This document shows positions 25,672 to 33,214 of a stretch of DNA of 59,437 nucleotides, piece after piece. Origin of the DNA: a bacterium (lineage in GTDB: Bacteria > UBA10199 > 2-02-FULL-44-16 > JAAZCA01); the NCBI GenBank assembly GCA_041648665.1, contig JBAZOP010000006.1, forward strand, positions 1 to 59,437, written 5' to 3'. The position numbers and the translations under genes were made by a program. Positions within the stretch are counted from its first letter, which is position 1. Each line of letters begins with the position of its first letter. The notes under the pieces are model-generated. The model was not told the DNA's origin, did not search any database, and worked only from the letters and a program-made list of their open reading frames with translations.

Positions 25672-26256
25672 ATGGCGTGGGATGTTTCGACCGTGACGAT
25701 TGGCGAGAGCACAAAGAAGAGTAGATGGGACAAGGCTGTCGACAACTTCAAGGAGCTTCGCAGTGGCTCAATAACTATATGGGGGGGCAAGACTTTCTCC
25801 GGCACCGTCGCGTTCAAGAATGCCGTCACGTTCAAAACATCGACGGTGTTCACGGGCACCGCGACGTTCGCGAAGTATCCGAAGGCATCGGGACTCGCTT
25901 CCAAGAACACGTTTGGAGCTTCCGTCGAGAGGAGCTACAAGTCTGGCAGTACCGATCTGAAAGCGCACGTTTACCAAAAGGTGTTCAGGCTCGGATCGTG
26001 GGATATGGACACGGTCTCACAGGTCAACATCACCTCGGGTATTGCATCTATGCAGACGAAAATCGTTGGGATTCAATGTTTCATAATGGATGACGGCTTG
26101 ACTATTGTTAGCGAGTTGGCCAGGGGGGGGTACTACAACTTCAACCCTGATGGGACTCTCGAAATCCTGCGCGACGCGGGGGGTACATTCGACTCAACTC
26201 TCTACAACGATACCTCGGTGAATCGTGGATGGGTCATAGTGGACTACATTCTGTAA
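25672..26256 (+). CDS. Minor tail / fibre-like protein
   Basis: 194 residues. N-terminal helix, then a Thr/Gly/Phe repeat-like stretch (GKTFSGTVAFKNAVTFKTST) that looks like a small beta helix, then a globular C-terminal domain. Last structural gene before lysis; probably a receptor-contact or tip protein. Confidence 0.6.
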   Translation: MAWDVSTVTIGESTKKSRWDKAVDNFKELRSGSITIWGGKTFSGTVAFKNAVTFKTSTVFTGTATFAKYPKASGLASKNTFGASVERSYKSGSTDLKAHVYQKVFRLGSWDMDTVSQVNITSGIASMQTKIVGIQCFIMDDGLTIVSELARGGYYNFNPDGTLEILRDAGGTFDSTLYNDTSVNRGWVIVDYIL

Positions 26257-26268
26257 AGGGGAGGCGCG

Positions 26269-26631
26269 ATGAGCAACGTTCAGGCGACGGTCGAGACGAT
26301 GGGCGCTCCGTCGGGCAACGGATCGCAAAAGCCGCAGCCGAATGGGCAGGCGGCACGGAACGCAATGACGGCGTTGAAGCTCGCGGGAGGGATTGTCGGC
26401 ATCTGTCTCGGGATCACTCTCACGGCGGTCGTGGCGGTTGGGAACAAGGACCATCAGGCTATAGATTCCCGGATCTCCACCGTTGAGGCTTTCAAGGATG
26501 ATGCCATACGGGAGCAGAAGAACGTCGCAAGCGAAATCGCCGGGCTTACGAAACAGGTTGAGACGCTGACCAAAACCGTGGAGAAGTTCGGCGACAAGAT
26601 CGACTCGCTGATGCTGAGGGTGCCTCGATGA
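26269..26631 (+). CDS. Membrane protein with coiled coil, holin-associated type
   Basis: 120 residues: disordered N terminus, one transmembrane helix (about 36-58), then a long coiled coil (VEAFKDDAIREQKNVASEI onward). Resembles the small XhlA-like proteins near phage holins and overlaps the peptidase gene by 4 bases. Probably part of the lysis cassette. Confidence 0.6.
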   Translation: MSNVQATVETMGAPSGNGSQKPQPNGQAARNAMTALKLAGGIVGICLGITLTAVVAVGNKDHQAIDSRISTVEAFKDDAIREQKNVASEIAGLTKQVETLTKTVEKFGDKIDSLMLRVPR

Positions 26632-27377
26632 AGAACGGAACCGCAGTTGGCCTCAAGGGATTCCTCGCCGAGTACGGAGGTCTCAACTTCGACAACGTTG
26701 TATTCAGGCCTCGCGCGCCGTTCACGTGCAGCTTCGGTCTGGTGAAGCGGTACCGCGTTCTGGCGGGAGGGAAGTTAGAGTGGGGAACGCCGGGGATCCA
26801 CTTTGGCGTTGATCGGGGAGCGAGTGATTGCACGTTCCAAGGGAGAAGCAACGGCATGTTCGCGCCGTTCGACTTCTACAAGAGCGGATGGGTTGCGGAC
26901 AGCGCGCCGTTCGGAACGGAGCTTTGGCTGCATCACGCTCACGGATTCTCCCTCAGGCTCTGTCACATGTGGCCGAAGGATTGCGCCGTCATAGACACGG
27001 CAACCGCCGGAGCGGCCATCACCCGCAAGGCATTCCTCGGGACGATAGGGGCGAACGGAGTCGCGGACGGGATACACTCGCACGTCGAGCTTCACAGCGC
27101 GGGGTTCACGGCGGGCGGGAGTTGCGCGCTGCTCGACGCCATCCTCAGGGAGAAGTACTATCAGGCTCCCGATCAGGAGATGGACATCCACGAGGTCGCC
27201 AAGGTGTACTCCGAGTGCGCATTGACGAAGGGGATGCCCGAGAGCCAGATGGTCGCAGCGTACCGAGAGCTTCGAGAGCAGAAGGGCATCACGTTCCTCA
27301 ATCGGTTCAAGTGCGTCAGACGCGTCAACGGCAAGGTCGTGGTGTACTACTCGACCGAACATCTGTTTGACATGTAA
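26628..27377 (+). CDS. M23-family endopeptidase (endolysin)
   Basis: 249 residues. The LytM/M23 zinc site is visible: H58-x3-D62 (IHFGVDRG) and H150-x-H152 (GIHSHVEL), with H113 (LCHMWP) probably catalytic. M23 enzymes cut peptide crosslinks in peptidoglycan. About 80 residues follow the catalytic domain and may bind the wall. No signal peptide, so export needs the holin. Neighbouring membrane genes support a lysis role. Confidence 0.85.
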   Translation: MKNGTAVGLKGFLAEYGGLNFDNVVFRPRAPFTCSFGLVKRYRVLAGGKLEWGTPGIHFGVDRGASDCTFQGRSNGMFAPFDFYKSGWVADSAPFGTELWLHHAHGFSLRLCHMWPKDCAVIDTATAGAAITRKAFLGTIGANGVADGIHSHVELHSAGFTAGGSCALLDAILREKYYQAPDQEMDIHEVAKVYSECALTKGMPESQMVAAYRELREQKGITFLNRFKCVRRVNGKVVVYYSTEHLFDM

Positions 27378-27388
27378 GGGAGGGAACG

Positions 27389-27706
27389 ATGGGCGATGAC
27401 GAAACGGTGGTGGTGGGGTTTGCGGAACCGGGCGAATCGGTCGAGGCTGTCACGGGGAACGCGGGCGAGTTTGTAACGGTGCGGATGACCTTGAAGGAGT
27501 TGCTCGCTTCGATACCAAAGCGGGCGGCGGAGTTGCTCATCAAGCTGCTCGGGTTCAAGGGGTTGATCTTCATCGTTGCGACCGGCCTCCTGTACGCGGG
27601 GAAGATTGACGAGTGGGGATGGATCACCGTCGCGGGAATGGTGATCGGCGAGAAGGCCATCGACTCCGTTCTGACGAAGTTCAAGGGGGGCGTCGGTGGA
27701 AAGTAA
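27389..27706 (+). CDS. Putative holin
   Basis: 105 residues with two hydrophobic stretches (about 63-78 and 82-93) joined by a short polar turn (GKIDEWG), as in class II holins. Placed right after the endolysin behind GGGAGGGA. No diagnostic motif. Confidence 0.6.
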   Translation: MGDDETVVVGFAEPGESVEAVTGNAGEFVTVRMTLKELLASIPKRAAELLIKLLGFKGLIFIVATGLLYAGKIDEWGWITVAGMVIGEKAIDSVLTKFKGGVGGK

Positions 27707-28037
27707 ACTCGAAGCGGTCTGGACGTGGGTCAAGAGGATCGCGGCGGCAATCGTGGTCGTGCTCCTCGCGGTTGTCTCGCTGGTCGTGTATCGGAAGATC
27801 AAGCGGTACTCGATGCGGCACAACGTTGCGTCTCCCGTTCCGTTCAGCACGATTCCCGGCAACGACCACGAGATCATCGCGGTACAGGATGGCGAGGAGA
27901 TCACCGTTATTCTCCCGGACGGAGTGAAGCCCGGGGAGGTCGATGCGGTTGGCCTCGACACGGGAGCGACATACGCTCACGTCCAGATCAAGCACCAGCC
28001 GGTAGACAGGCGAGGAGCCTCAAGGAGCAATCCGTGA
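27696..28037 (+). CDS. Single-pass membrane protein
   Basis: 113 residues, starting within the end of the putative holin gene. Transmembrane helix at about 16-33, then a basic linker and a small beta-rich domain (AVQDGEEITVILPDG). May be a lysis accessory; no recognised family. Confidence 0.6.
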   Translation: MESKLEAVWTWVKRIAAAIVVVLLAVVSLVVYRKIKRYSMRHNVASPVPFSTIPGNDHEIIAVQDGEEITVILPDGVKPGEVDAVGLDTGATYAHVQIKHQPVDRRGASRSNP

Positions 28038-28543
28038 ACGCTGTAAGGGGAAAAGATACCAACCAACGGGTCCGCACGCGCGAGAGCAAGCTCTTTCAGC
28101 GACAGGGGGGCGTTCTGGTGGTTGTCGCCACCCTCGTTTTCGCCATGTTCGCGGGACTGGCGCCGGTCGAGGCCGAAGAGTATCAGCGGCTCACTCCCGA
28201 GCAAGCGCGGCTCTGGATGGACTTCGCTCCCGAGAGCGAGGTGGTCGATGTCGTGATCGAGTACGACTACATCGAGCACTCGGAGCCGATTGTCGAAGCG
28301 CCCAAGTGGGCGGCGGTTGTCGTGGGGCGCGACGTGCACATGACGCAGATCGGCAGCATCACCGTCACGGCGGGGAAGCTCTCGTGGTCGGTGACGTTCG
28401 ATCCGGCGACGTTCGTGGGATTGCTTCCCGAGCCGGAGAGTTGGACCGCGAAGCTCAAGTGGGCGGCGGGAGGGGCCGTGGTCGGAGCGCTGGTCGCAAT
28501 TCCGTTGACTGTGCTCGCGCTCAAGGCGATCCTCGCGCCATAG
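28034..28543 (+). CDS. Membrane protein with two hydrophobic segments
   Basis: 169 residues from GTG 28034 (GTGA overlap, AAGGAG upstream). An N-terminal hydrophobic segment ends in a signal-peptide-like PVEAEE; a soluble domain follows, then a second membrane helix near the C terminus. Last gene of the rightward block; a terminator follows directly. Could be a spanin-like or lysis-timing protein, unproven. Confidence 0.55.
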   Translation: MNAVRGKDTNQRVRTRESKLFQRQGGVLVVVATLVFAMFAGLAPVEAEEYQRLTPEQARLWMDFAPESEVVDVVIEYDYIEHSEPIVEAPKWAAVVVGRDVHMTQIGSITVTAGKLSWSVTFDPATFVGLLPEPESWTAKLKWAAGGAVVGALVAIPLTVLALKAILAP

Positions 28544-28569
28544 AATCGCTCTCCGTTCCTTCCTTCGAG

Positions 28570-28599
28570 GCTCCCCGGTAACGCGGGGAGCTTTCTTTT
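28570..28599 (+). terminator. Rho-independent terminator of the late block
   Basis: GCTCCCCG (28570-28577) pairs perfectly with CGGGGAGC (28584-28591), loop GTAACG, followed by TTTCTTTT. It lies 27 bases after the last lysis gene and ends the late transcript. Confidence 0.9.
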
Positions 28600-28927
28600 G
28601 TCCTTCGAGGGCCGAAACCCACCACGATTCCCAACGAAAAACACACGAAACGCACGTTTAGTAATTTATCTCCGATTCCAGACGATTTCTCGAAAAAAAC
28701 TTGTCTATGGGCTTGTGAAATAACTTATCATCATTTATATTTACATCGTTAGGGTTTGGGTTCTTTGAAAGATGTTCGGAGCGGCGGTAAGGGAGCCTTG
28801 AGGCTGAGTGAGGCCGACGCGCGAAAGAGAGAAGGGGAAGGCGAACAAGCCGACTCGCGAAGCGAAGGAGCGCGGAGCGATTGAGGCGGAGCCTGGGGGG
28901 GCCGGTTGAGATAGTACCGGGGGTGCG
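28600..28927 (+). other. Intergenic region: AT-rich promoter zone then purine-rich untranslated leader
   Basis: 28600-28750 is the most A/T-rich stretch outside the tail-tip insert and holds the promoter at 28713. From about 28755 to 28927 the sequence is G/A-rich, with no convincing ORF on either strand and several small hairpins (for example AGCCT-TG-AGGCT near 28796). It is probably the 5' untranslated RNA of the early transcript. Confidence 0.55.
28713..28741 (+). promoter_or_regulatory. Sigma-70-type early promoter
   Basis: TTGTGA (28713-28718), 17-base spacer, TATATT (28736-28741), in a clearly A/T-rich setting after the late terminator and before the early cassettes. Good -10 and spacing, moderate -35. 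Confidence 0.65.
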
Positions 28928-29075
28928 GCAGAGCAGCGGTCGAAAGCGATCACAGCCACGAGGAGCCAAGGCCAAGGAGTGCACGAAGGCGAGGAGAGCG
29001 GAGAGCGGAGAGCACGACCGTTAATGCACAGCGCTGGTTGCAAGTCCAGCGAACAAATCGAGAGAAGGAGAGACC
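28928..29075 (+). repeat. Two-hairpin leader element, copy A
   Basis: Order: GCAGAGCAG (28928), stem 1 CGGTC/GACCG (28937-28941 with 29016-29020, long insert), TTAATGC (29021), stem 2 CGCTGG/CCAGCG (29032-29051) with loop TTGCAAGT, then AGAAGGAGAGA and the ATG at 29076. First of seven related leaders. Confidence 0.7.
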
Positions 29076-29429
29076 ATGACAACGACACTTCGGAAAGCAC
29101 AGGTTGCCGAGATCATCGCGGCGACGTTCCCCGAGTACAGGGGCCGCAAGTTCAGAGCGTGCGAGAGCACGACAGTCGCGGTCGAGAACGTTTGGGGCGG
29201 CGGGACAAAGGACGACACGCGAGCCGTCAAGCAATTCGGAAACAAGCTGGCCGTCGCAGAGATGAAGGCTGCGGCGTTCGGCGACACGCGGCGCGCGTTT
29301 CCTTCCTTCGAGGTTCCCGATGACGTTCTGGTCGTGGTGCACTCGATTTTCTGCGGGCGCGATGTAGGGATCACGATTCACTACTCACCCAATTCGATTT
29401 TCAAACCTCGCTTGATCGAAGCGAAGTAA
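29076..29429 (+). CDS. Hypothetical early protein
   Basis: 117 residues behind GAAGGAGAG and leader copy A; first gene after the early promoter. Helical N terminus (LRKAQVAEIIAATF), beta-rich C terminus. Family not recognised. Early phage genes often target host functions, but nothing here shows which. Confidence 0.65.
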   Translation: MTTTLRKAQVAEIIAATFPEYRGRKFRACESTTVAVENVWGGGTKDDTRAVKQFGNKLAVAEMKAAAFGDTRRAFPSFEVPDDVLVVVHSIFCGRDVGITIHYSPNSIFKPRLIEAK

Positions 29430-29431
29430 GC

Positions 29432-29509
29432 GCAGAGCAGCGGAGCTTCGGCTCCGCTAATGCGGCGGCTCGGTTGCAAGCCCGAGCGACAAATCACAAG
29501 GAGAGGAAT
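29432..29509 (+). repeat. Two-hairpin leader element, copy B
   Basis: GCAGAGCAG (29432), stem 1 CGGAGC-TTCG-GCTCCG (29441-29456, stable UUCG loop), CTAATGC (29457), stem 2 GCTCGG/CCGAGC (29468-29487) with loop TTGCAAGC, then AAGGAGAGGA and the ATG at 29510. The most compact copy. Confidence 0.8.
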
Positions 29510-29668
29510 ATGGACGTGTACATCGGCGGGAAGCTGGCGAGGAATCGAGCCTTGGCGACGTACCGAAACGCGGAGAGAGCGTTGGAGCACTTGAAGAGGC
29601 GCGAGGCTGGCGCGACGTTCGAGTGCTTCGATATCGGAACGGGAGTTGCGATCTACTGGGTGCGCTAA
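29510..29668 (+). CDS. Small early protein
   Basis: 52 residues from ATG 29510 behind AAGGAGAGG of leader copy B. Basic helix (RALATYRNAERALEHLKRR), then a beta hairpin. Unknown function. Confidence 0.6.
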   Translation: MDVYIGGKLARNRALATYRNAERALEHLKRREAGATFECFDIGTGVAIYWVR

Positions 29669-29684
29669 CAGAAGGAGAGAAGCG

Positions 29685-29855
29685 ATGGAGACAACGGACT
29701 ACAGAAGGCTGTCGGTATCGTGCAGGGCTGCGGCATATCAGATCGCGAAACTCAGCAAAGAGATGACCAAGCTCGAAAGAGAAACGATCCTCTCCGGTAT
29801 CAGGATCGACTTGCGAAACGTTCTGGCGGCTCTCGAAACGGAGGAGCGGGGATGA
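29685..29855 (+). CDS. Small early protein
   Basis: 56 residues behind GAAGGAGAGA. Almost wholly helical. In the copy-B cassette; overlaps the next start by 4 bases. Unknown function. Confidence 0.6.
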   Translation: METTDYRRLSVSCRAAAYQIAKLSKEMTKLERETILSGIRIDLRNVLAALETEERG

Positions 29856-29992
29856 GAAAAACTCGCGAACAGCAAAAGGCCGAGCTTGAAGCGCGGCTCA
29901 GGGCGAGAGCGGAGCGAGACTCGATGGTCAAGCGGAATCTGGACGCGCTGATCGCGCTGATGAACGACAACGCGGGCGAGGATGACGAGTAG
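29852..29992 (+). CDS. Small early protein
   Basis: 46 residues, ATGA overlap. A single charged coiled-coil helix (KTREQQKAELEARLRARA) with an acidic tail (GEDDE). Its TAG stop runs straight into leader copy C. Confidence 0.55.
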   Translation: MRKTREQQKAELEARLRARAERDSMVKRNLDALIALMNDNAGEDDE

Positions 29993-30109
29993 CAGAGCAG
30001 CGGGGTTGCGCGAGATGCCAACGAATGGCGAACCCCGTTAATGCCCTTCCCGTATCACGGGGAGCCGTTGCAAGGCGGCAGGGCGAGGCGAGAGCCGAAG
30101 GAGAGCAAT
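29992..30109 (+). repeat. Two-hairpin leader element, copy C
   Basis: GCAGAGCAG (29992), stem 1 CGGGGTT/AACCCCG (30001-30007 with 30031-30037), TTAATGC (30038), an extra hairpin CCCGT/ACGGG, stem 2 GCCG/CGGC (30064-30079) with loop TTGCAAGG, then GAAGGAGAG and the ATG at 30110. Confidence 0.75.
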
Positions 30110-30448
30110 ATGGAGATTGATTCCTACAAGATGGACGTGGCTGGCGCGGTTCTGGCGCTTGCAAAGGCTCGGCTGGCGATGGTCGATGCCGAGGGTGTCG
30201 TGAGCGTTGGAGCCTACCAGAACGGGAGGGAGCAGGGCTACTCGCTTTCTCTGGCGGGTGTTCGATTCGTCTGCTTCTCCGAGGCTCGCGGATCGGATTC
30301 CATCGTGGTCTATTTCGGGGAGAGCGATCCGATGCAATCCATCACTGAGGAAATGTACAAGGGAAAGAGCAAGATGTTTCACCCTCGGCATACAACGGAG
30401 GCGGCAGAGTACGTTGTCTCGCGTCTGACCGAGGCTCTCAAGAAGTAG
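30110..30448 (+). CDS. Hypothetical early protein
   Basis: 112 residues. N-terminal helices, then beta strands (AGVRFVCFSEARGSDSIVVY). Sole gene of the copy-C cassette. No family recognised. Confidence 0.65.
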   Translation: MEIDSYKMDVAGAVLALAKARLAMVDAEGVVSVGAYQNGREQGYSLSLAGVRFVCFSEARGSDSIVVYFGESDPMQSITEEMYKGKSKMFHPRHTTEAAEYVVSRLTEALKK

Positions 30449-30534
30449 CAGAGTGGCGGAGCCGAGAGGCTCCGTTAATGCGGCAGCACGGTCACAAGCC
30501 CGTGCGAAACCAAAACTCAAGAAGGAGAGAGGCC
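30448..30534 (+). repeat. Two-hairpin leader element, copy D
   Basis: GCAGAG overlaps the preceding TAG stop; stem 1 CGGAGCC-GAGA-GGCTCCG (30457-30474), TTAATGC (30475), stem 2 GCACGG/CCGTGC (30486-30505) with loop TCACAAGC, then GAAGGAGAGA and the ATG at 30535. Confidence 0.8.
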
Positions 30535-31101
30535 ATGACAGACAACCAGATTTCGTTGAAGGAATGGGTGAACAGGTTCAATCGCGGGGACTACGATGCG
30601 CCCGATGCGCACACGCAAATGAAGGCGGGATGGTTCGACTGGTTCTGCAAGGACAGCGCGCTTGCGGCCAAAACGCAGAGGCTCGGACGAAGGGTTTGCC
30701 AGATCGCGAAGAGCAAGCGGTTTGACCCCGAAAAGGTCTATGTCTTCTTCAAGAATAACTGCCCCGTGAACGGGAGCCTGTATGATTCCTTCTCCATCTG
30801 CAAGCTCGATGACCAAGAGGTTCTGTTCTGGATCACCCCGAGGAACGGTCACACGCAAGATTGTGGTAAGGCGCTGGTCGCTGACTTGTCTGGCTCAAGG
30901 AATCGTTTCCAAACAATAGACGAAGAGGTCGTCAAAGGAACGTGGTCGGACGTTCTGGACTTCTTCTATCCCGAGCGGGTTGCTGCGCGGGATCGGATTC
31001 TTGCCATCAAGGCCGAGAGAGTCTTGAGGGCTTCGAGGAAGGCACTCGCAGAGTTGACCGAGCGCGATGACGCCGAGCAGCTTGCGGGCCTGATGGTCTG
31101 A
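30535..31101 (+). CDS. Hypothetical early protein
   Basis: 188 residues, the largest of the early cassette genes. Aromatic-rich (MKAGWFDWFCKDSALAAK) and helical at the C terminus. Proteins of this style recur in phages without known role; I cannot assign a function. Heads the copy-D cassette. Confidence 0.7.
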   Translation: MTDNQISLKEWVNRFNRGDYDAPDAHTQMKAGWFDWFCKDSALAAKTQRLGRRVCQIAKSKRFDPEKVYVFFKNNCPVNGSLYDSFSICKLDDQEVLFWITPRNGHTQDCGKALVADLSGSRNRFQTIDEEVVKGTWSDVLDFFYPERVAARDRILAIKAERVLRASRKALAELTERDDAEQLAGLMV

Positions 31102-31117
31102 GAAAGCGAGGACGAAG

Positions 31118-31345
31118 ATGAGGGAATCGCCAGTCAACAATCTATGCGGCTTCGCGGAGGCCGGTACATACGGTCACGAATGCGGAAAGCCGGGCGTGCT
31201 CGTGGCGGTCAAGAGATCGGAGATGACCGAGGATGGGCTGTTCTTCTCCGGTCGCTGCGAGGCTCACTCGAAGAGAACGGACGGGGAAGGGCGAGGGGTG
31301 CTGAGGTATGAGCCTTACGCCGGTCAGACGAACAAGTGGACTTAG
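31118..31345 (+). CDS. Small zinc-binding-like early protein
   Basis: 75 residues. C10, C22 (GHECGK) and a C-x-x-H pair (CEAH) suggest a one-zinc fold. Follows the 30535 gene by 16 bases. Unknown role. Confidence 0.6.
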   Translation: MRESPVNNLCGFAEAGTYGHECGKPGVLVAVKRSEMTEDGLFFSGRCEAHSKRTDGEGRGVLRYEPYAGQTNKWT

Positions 31346-31346
31346 C

Positions 31347-31434
31347 GCAGAGTCAGGCGAGTCGCGAGGCTCGCCCGTAATGCGGGGCGATGAAGAATCG
31401 CGCGGTGACAATCCCGCACAGAAGGAGAGAAGAT
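31347..31434 (+). repeat. Two-hairpin leader element, copy E
   Basis: GCAGAG (31347), stem 1 GGCGAG/CTCGCC (31356-31361 with 31370-31375), GTAATGC (31377), a small CGAT/ATCG hairpin, stem 2 GCGG/CCGC (31402-31417) with loop TGACAATC, then GAAGGAGAGA and the ATG at 31435. Confidence 0.75.
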
Positions 31435-31572
31435 ATGAGCGTGAAGGTGATCGGTGGGCAGGGCGGGTACGTGGTCGTGGTGAGGGGGTGGGGATTCGTG
31501 ACGCGGAGCAATCCGCTGACCAAGCGTGAGGCGGTTCGGCTCGCGCGGGACTTCGAGAGGAGGCCTGTATGA
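31435..31572 (+). CDS. Small early protein
   Basis: 45 residues; beta hairpin (VIGGQGGYVVVVRGWGF) then a helix with LTKREAVRLARDFERR. Heads the copy-E cassette. Unknown function. Confidence 0.6.
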   Translation: MSVKVIGGQGGYVVVVRGWGFVTRSNPLTKREAVRLARDFERRPV

Positions 31573-31742
31573 ACATCACCGTGCACGTCGATACCGTGGT
31601 GCGCGTAATCGCGTTGAGCGTGGAGAGATTCAAAGACGGAGCGTTCGGAGCTTCGAGTGTCCTTGCTGAGATTATGGGAATCCCGAAAGAGAAGGCTCTC
31701 GACATGATCATCGCGGAACGGGAGGGGAGGCTGCGGAGATGA
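31569..31742 (+). CDS. Small early protein
   Basis: 57 residues, ATGA overlap at both ends. Begins MNITVHVDTVVRVI, then helices around MGIPKEKALDMI. No family recognised. Confidence 0.55.
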   Translation: MNITVHVDTVVRVIALSVERFKDGAFGASSVLAEIMGIPKEKALDMIIAEREGRLRR

Positions 31743-31963
31743 TCGCGATAAACAAGCGGGACGCGACGCTGGACGGAAGCAAGCTCATCATCGAGGCGAG
31801 CACGGCAGGACTCGCTCCCGGGGAGTGGCCGTCCATAATCGTGGTTCTGGACGACAACGGTGATGCGAAGATATACGGCCCGGTCACTCGACCGCTACAG
31901 GATGGCGGGAGGGTGTACTACGCGCCGAGGTCGCAAACGGAGCTTCACGTGCTCAACGATTGA
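31739..31963 (+). CDS. Small early protein
   Basis: 74 residues, ATGA overlap. Mostly beta (KLIIEASTAGLAPG, SIIVVLDDNGDAKIYG). No family recognised. Confidence 0.6.
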   Translation: MIAINKRDATLDGSKLIIEASTAGLAPGEWPSIIVVLDDNGDAKIYGPVTRPLQDGGRVYYAPRSQTELHVLND

Positions 31964-31975
31964 GGAGGTCGAGAG

Positions 31976-32164
31976 ATGAAGAAGAGAACGGCTGTCGATT
32001 TCGTCCGAGATTACCCCGGCCTCGATGGTCTTGGTCTCAAGCTCAAGGGCTGGAATCCTTCGGCGCACGGATCGCTCCGCGTCGCAGAGCAAGAAGGAAA
32101 GATCAAGGCCATCGACGGGAAATGGTACGTCACCTCCAAGAGCGAGGAAGGGAGCGGAGCGTGA
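31976..32164 (+). CDS. Small early protein
   Basis: 62 residues behind GAGGTCGAGAG. Reads like a small winged or beta domain (GSLRVAEQEGKIKAIDGKWY). Overlaps the next GTG start. Confidence 0.6.
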   Translation: MKKRTAVDFVRDYPGLDGLGLKLKGWNPSAHGSLRVAEQEGKIKAIDGKWYVTSKSEEGSGA

Positions 32165-32376
32165 AGAAAACTCAGAAGCAGCGCGAGGAGGAAGCGTGGA
32201 ACCAGATCATGAAGATTGCCACTGAGCACTCGATGATCGCTCAAGCTTACGGGGGAGTGGCAACCCTGATTCATCCCGAGATTCAGAGGGAGCACGGGAT
32301 GCGGGCGGCTTGCCTGAGCCATTCCCACCGGTGGACGGACAAGGAGGCAAAGGCGGCGGCAGAGCGAGGGGAGTGA
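32161..32376 (+). CDS. Small early protein
   Basis: 71 residues from GTG 32161. Helical and charged, with a His-rich end (ACLSHSHRW). Last gene of the copy-E cassette. Unknown role. Confidence 0.55.
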   Translation: MKKTQKQREEEAWNQIMKIATEHSMIAQAYGGVATLIHPEIQREHGMRAACLSHSHRWTDKEAKAAAERGE

Positions 32377-32456
32377 GATGGTGACGGCGGCTCCGCGAGG
32401 AGCCGTAAACCGCAACACGGTCCGAAGCCCGTGGACGACAGAAGGAGAGGAATCAA
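32377..32456 (+). repeat. Two-hairpin leader element, copy F (sub-type 2)
   Basis: Stem 1 CGGCTC/GAGCCG (32388-32405), TAAACCGC in place of TAATGC (32406), stem 2 CACGG/CCGTG (32416-32433) with loop TCCGAAGC, then GAAGGAGAGG and the ATG at 32457. Shares its linker with copy G only. Confidence 0.75.
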
Positions 32457-32747
32457 ATGACAAACGCACAGAAGCATCGCCAGAGGTATCGCTCGAAGGA
32501 TGGACGGTACCGCGAGTTCAACCCCTGCTACCGATGTGGCAAGAGCGCGGGCGAGGACTATTTCAGCGGACCGTGGACAGATAGAAACGATCCGCTCGGC
32601 AATCAGTGGCACGATGACGCGTTGTGCCTCTGCGAGTCGTGCGCGTCCTACATGTACTCGCACAAGGATGACCCTGCGATGTTGTGGGCGGAGGCTAATT
32701 CCCCGGAGTGGGGAAAGCTGCCCCAAGGGAAGGGAGCGAAGGCGTGA
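32457..32747 (+). CDS. Small zinc-finger-like early protein
   Basis: 96 residues. CYRCGK and CLCESCASY supply two cysteine pairs that probably bind zinc. Aromatic and acidic otherwise. Heads the copy-F cassette. Confidence 0.65.
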   Translation: MTNAQKHRQRYRSKDGRYREFNPCYRCGKSAGEDYFSGPWTDRNDPLGNQWHDDALCLCESCASYMYSHKDDPAMLWAEANSPEWGKLPQGKGAKA

Positions 32748-32989
32748 GGGGCGCAGCGCCGAGCGTGTACCTCGGATACATCGAGGGCATCGACGTGGTC
32801 GTGGAGTACGAGTGGGACAGGTTCAACCGGATCGCGACCATCAAGGCGATTCGTTTGGATCCTGACGGCAAGGACTTCCTCGCGGTGGTCAGCGAGAGCG
32901 CAAAGGAGCGATTGGCGCAGCGGATCGAGGAATGGGAGCGCGACGCGGAGGAGCCTGTCGAGAGAGAGGAGGTGGTGCACGATGAGTAG
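32744..32989 (+). CDS. Small early protein
   Basis: 81 residues from GTG 32744 (overlap). Beta hairpins (SVYLGYIEGIDVVVEYEW), then a Glu/Arg-rich helix. Unknown function. Confidence 0.55.
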   Translation: MRGAAPSVYLGYIEGIDVVVEYEWDRFNRIATIKAIRLDPDGKDFLAVVSESAKERLAQRIEEWERDAEEPVEREEVVHDE

Positions 32990-33125
32990 AGAGGCAGCGC
33001 GATTCTTCGACACGACCGTGAGCTGGCTGATCTACTCGCGCCGTCTCGCGGACGGAAAGCTCAAGAGCAGATTCGGGGAAGCGCTCAATGAGATGCGGCG
33101 GCTGCTTCACGAATCGCAACGGTGA
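32982..33125 (+). CDS. Small early protein
   Basis: 47 residues with GAGAGGAGG upstream, overlapping the previous gene by 8 bases. Two amphipathic helices. Unknown function. Confidence 0.5.
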   Translation: MSREAARFFDTTVSWLIYSRRLADGKLKSRFGEALNEMRRLLHESQR

Positions 33126-33214
33126 TGGACGCGCGGGGAGCTTCGGCTCCGCGCGGTAAACCGCAACGCCGGTCCAAAGCCCGGCGACGCGAATCAGAAG
33201 GAGAGAGGTGGAGT
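33126..33214 (+). repeat. Two-hairpin leader element, copy G (sub-type 2)
   Basis: Stem 1 GGAGC-TTCG-GCTCC (33137-33150), extended by GCGC/GCGC; TAAACCGC (33157), stem 2 CGCCGG/CCGGCG (33167-33186) with loop TCCAAAGC, then GAAGGAGAGA and the ATG at 33215. Seventh and last clear copy. Confidence 0.8.

Noticed and set aside
28928..33214. tRNA genes, because stem 2 of the leaders resembles a T-arm
   Set aside because: No acceptor stem, D-arm or anticodon arm can be built around any copy, and each copy runs straight into a ribosome site.
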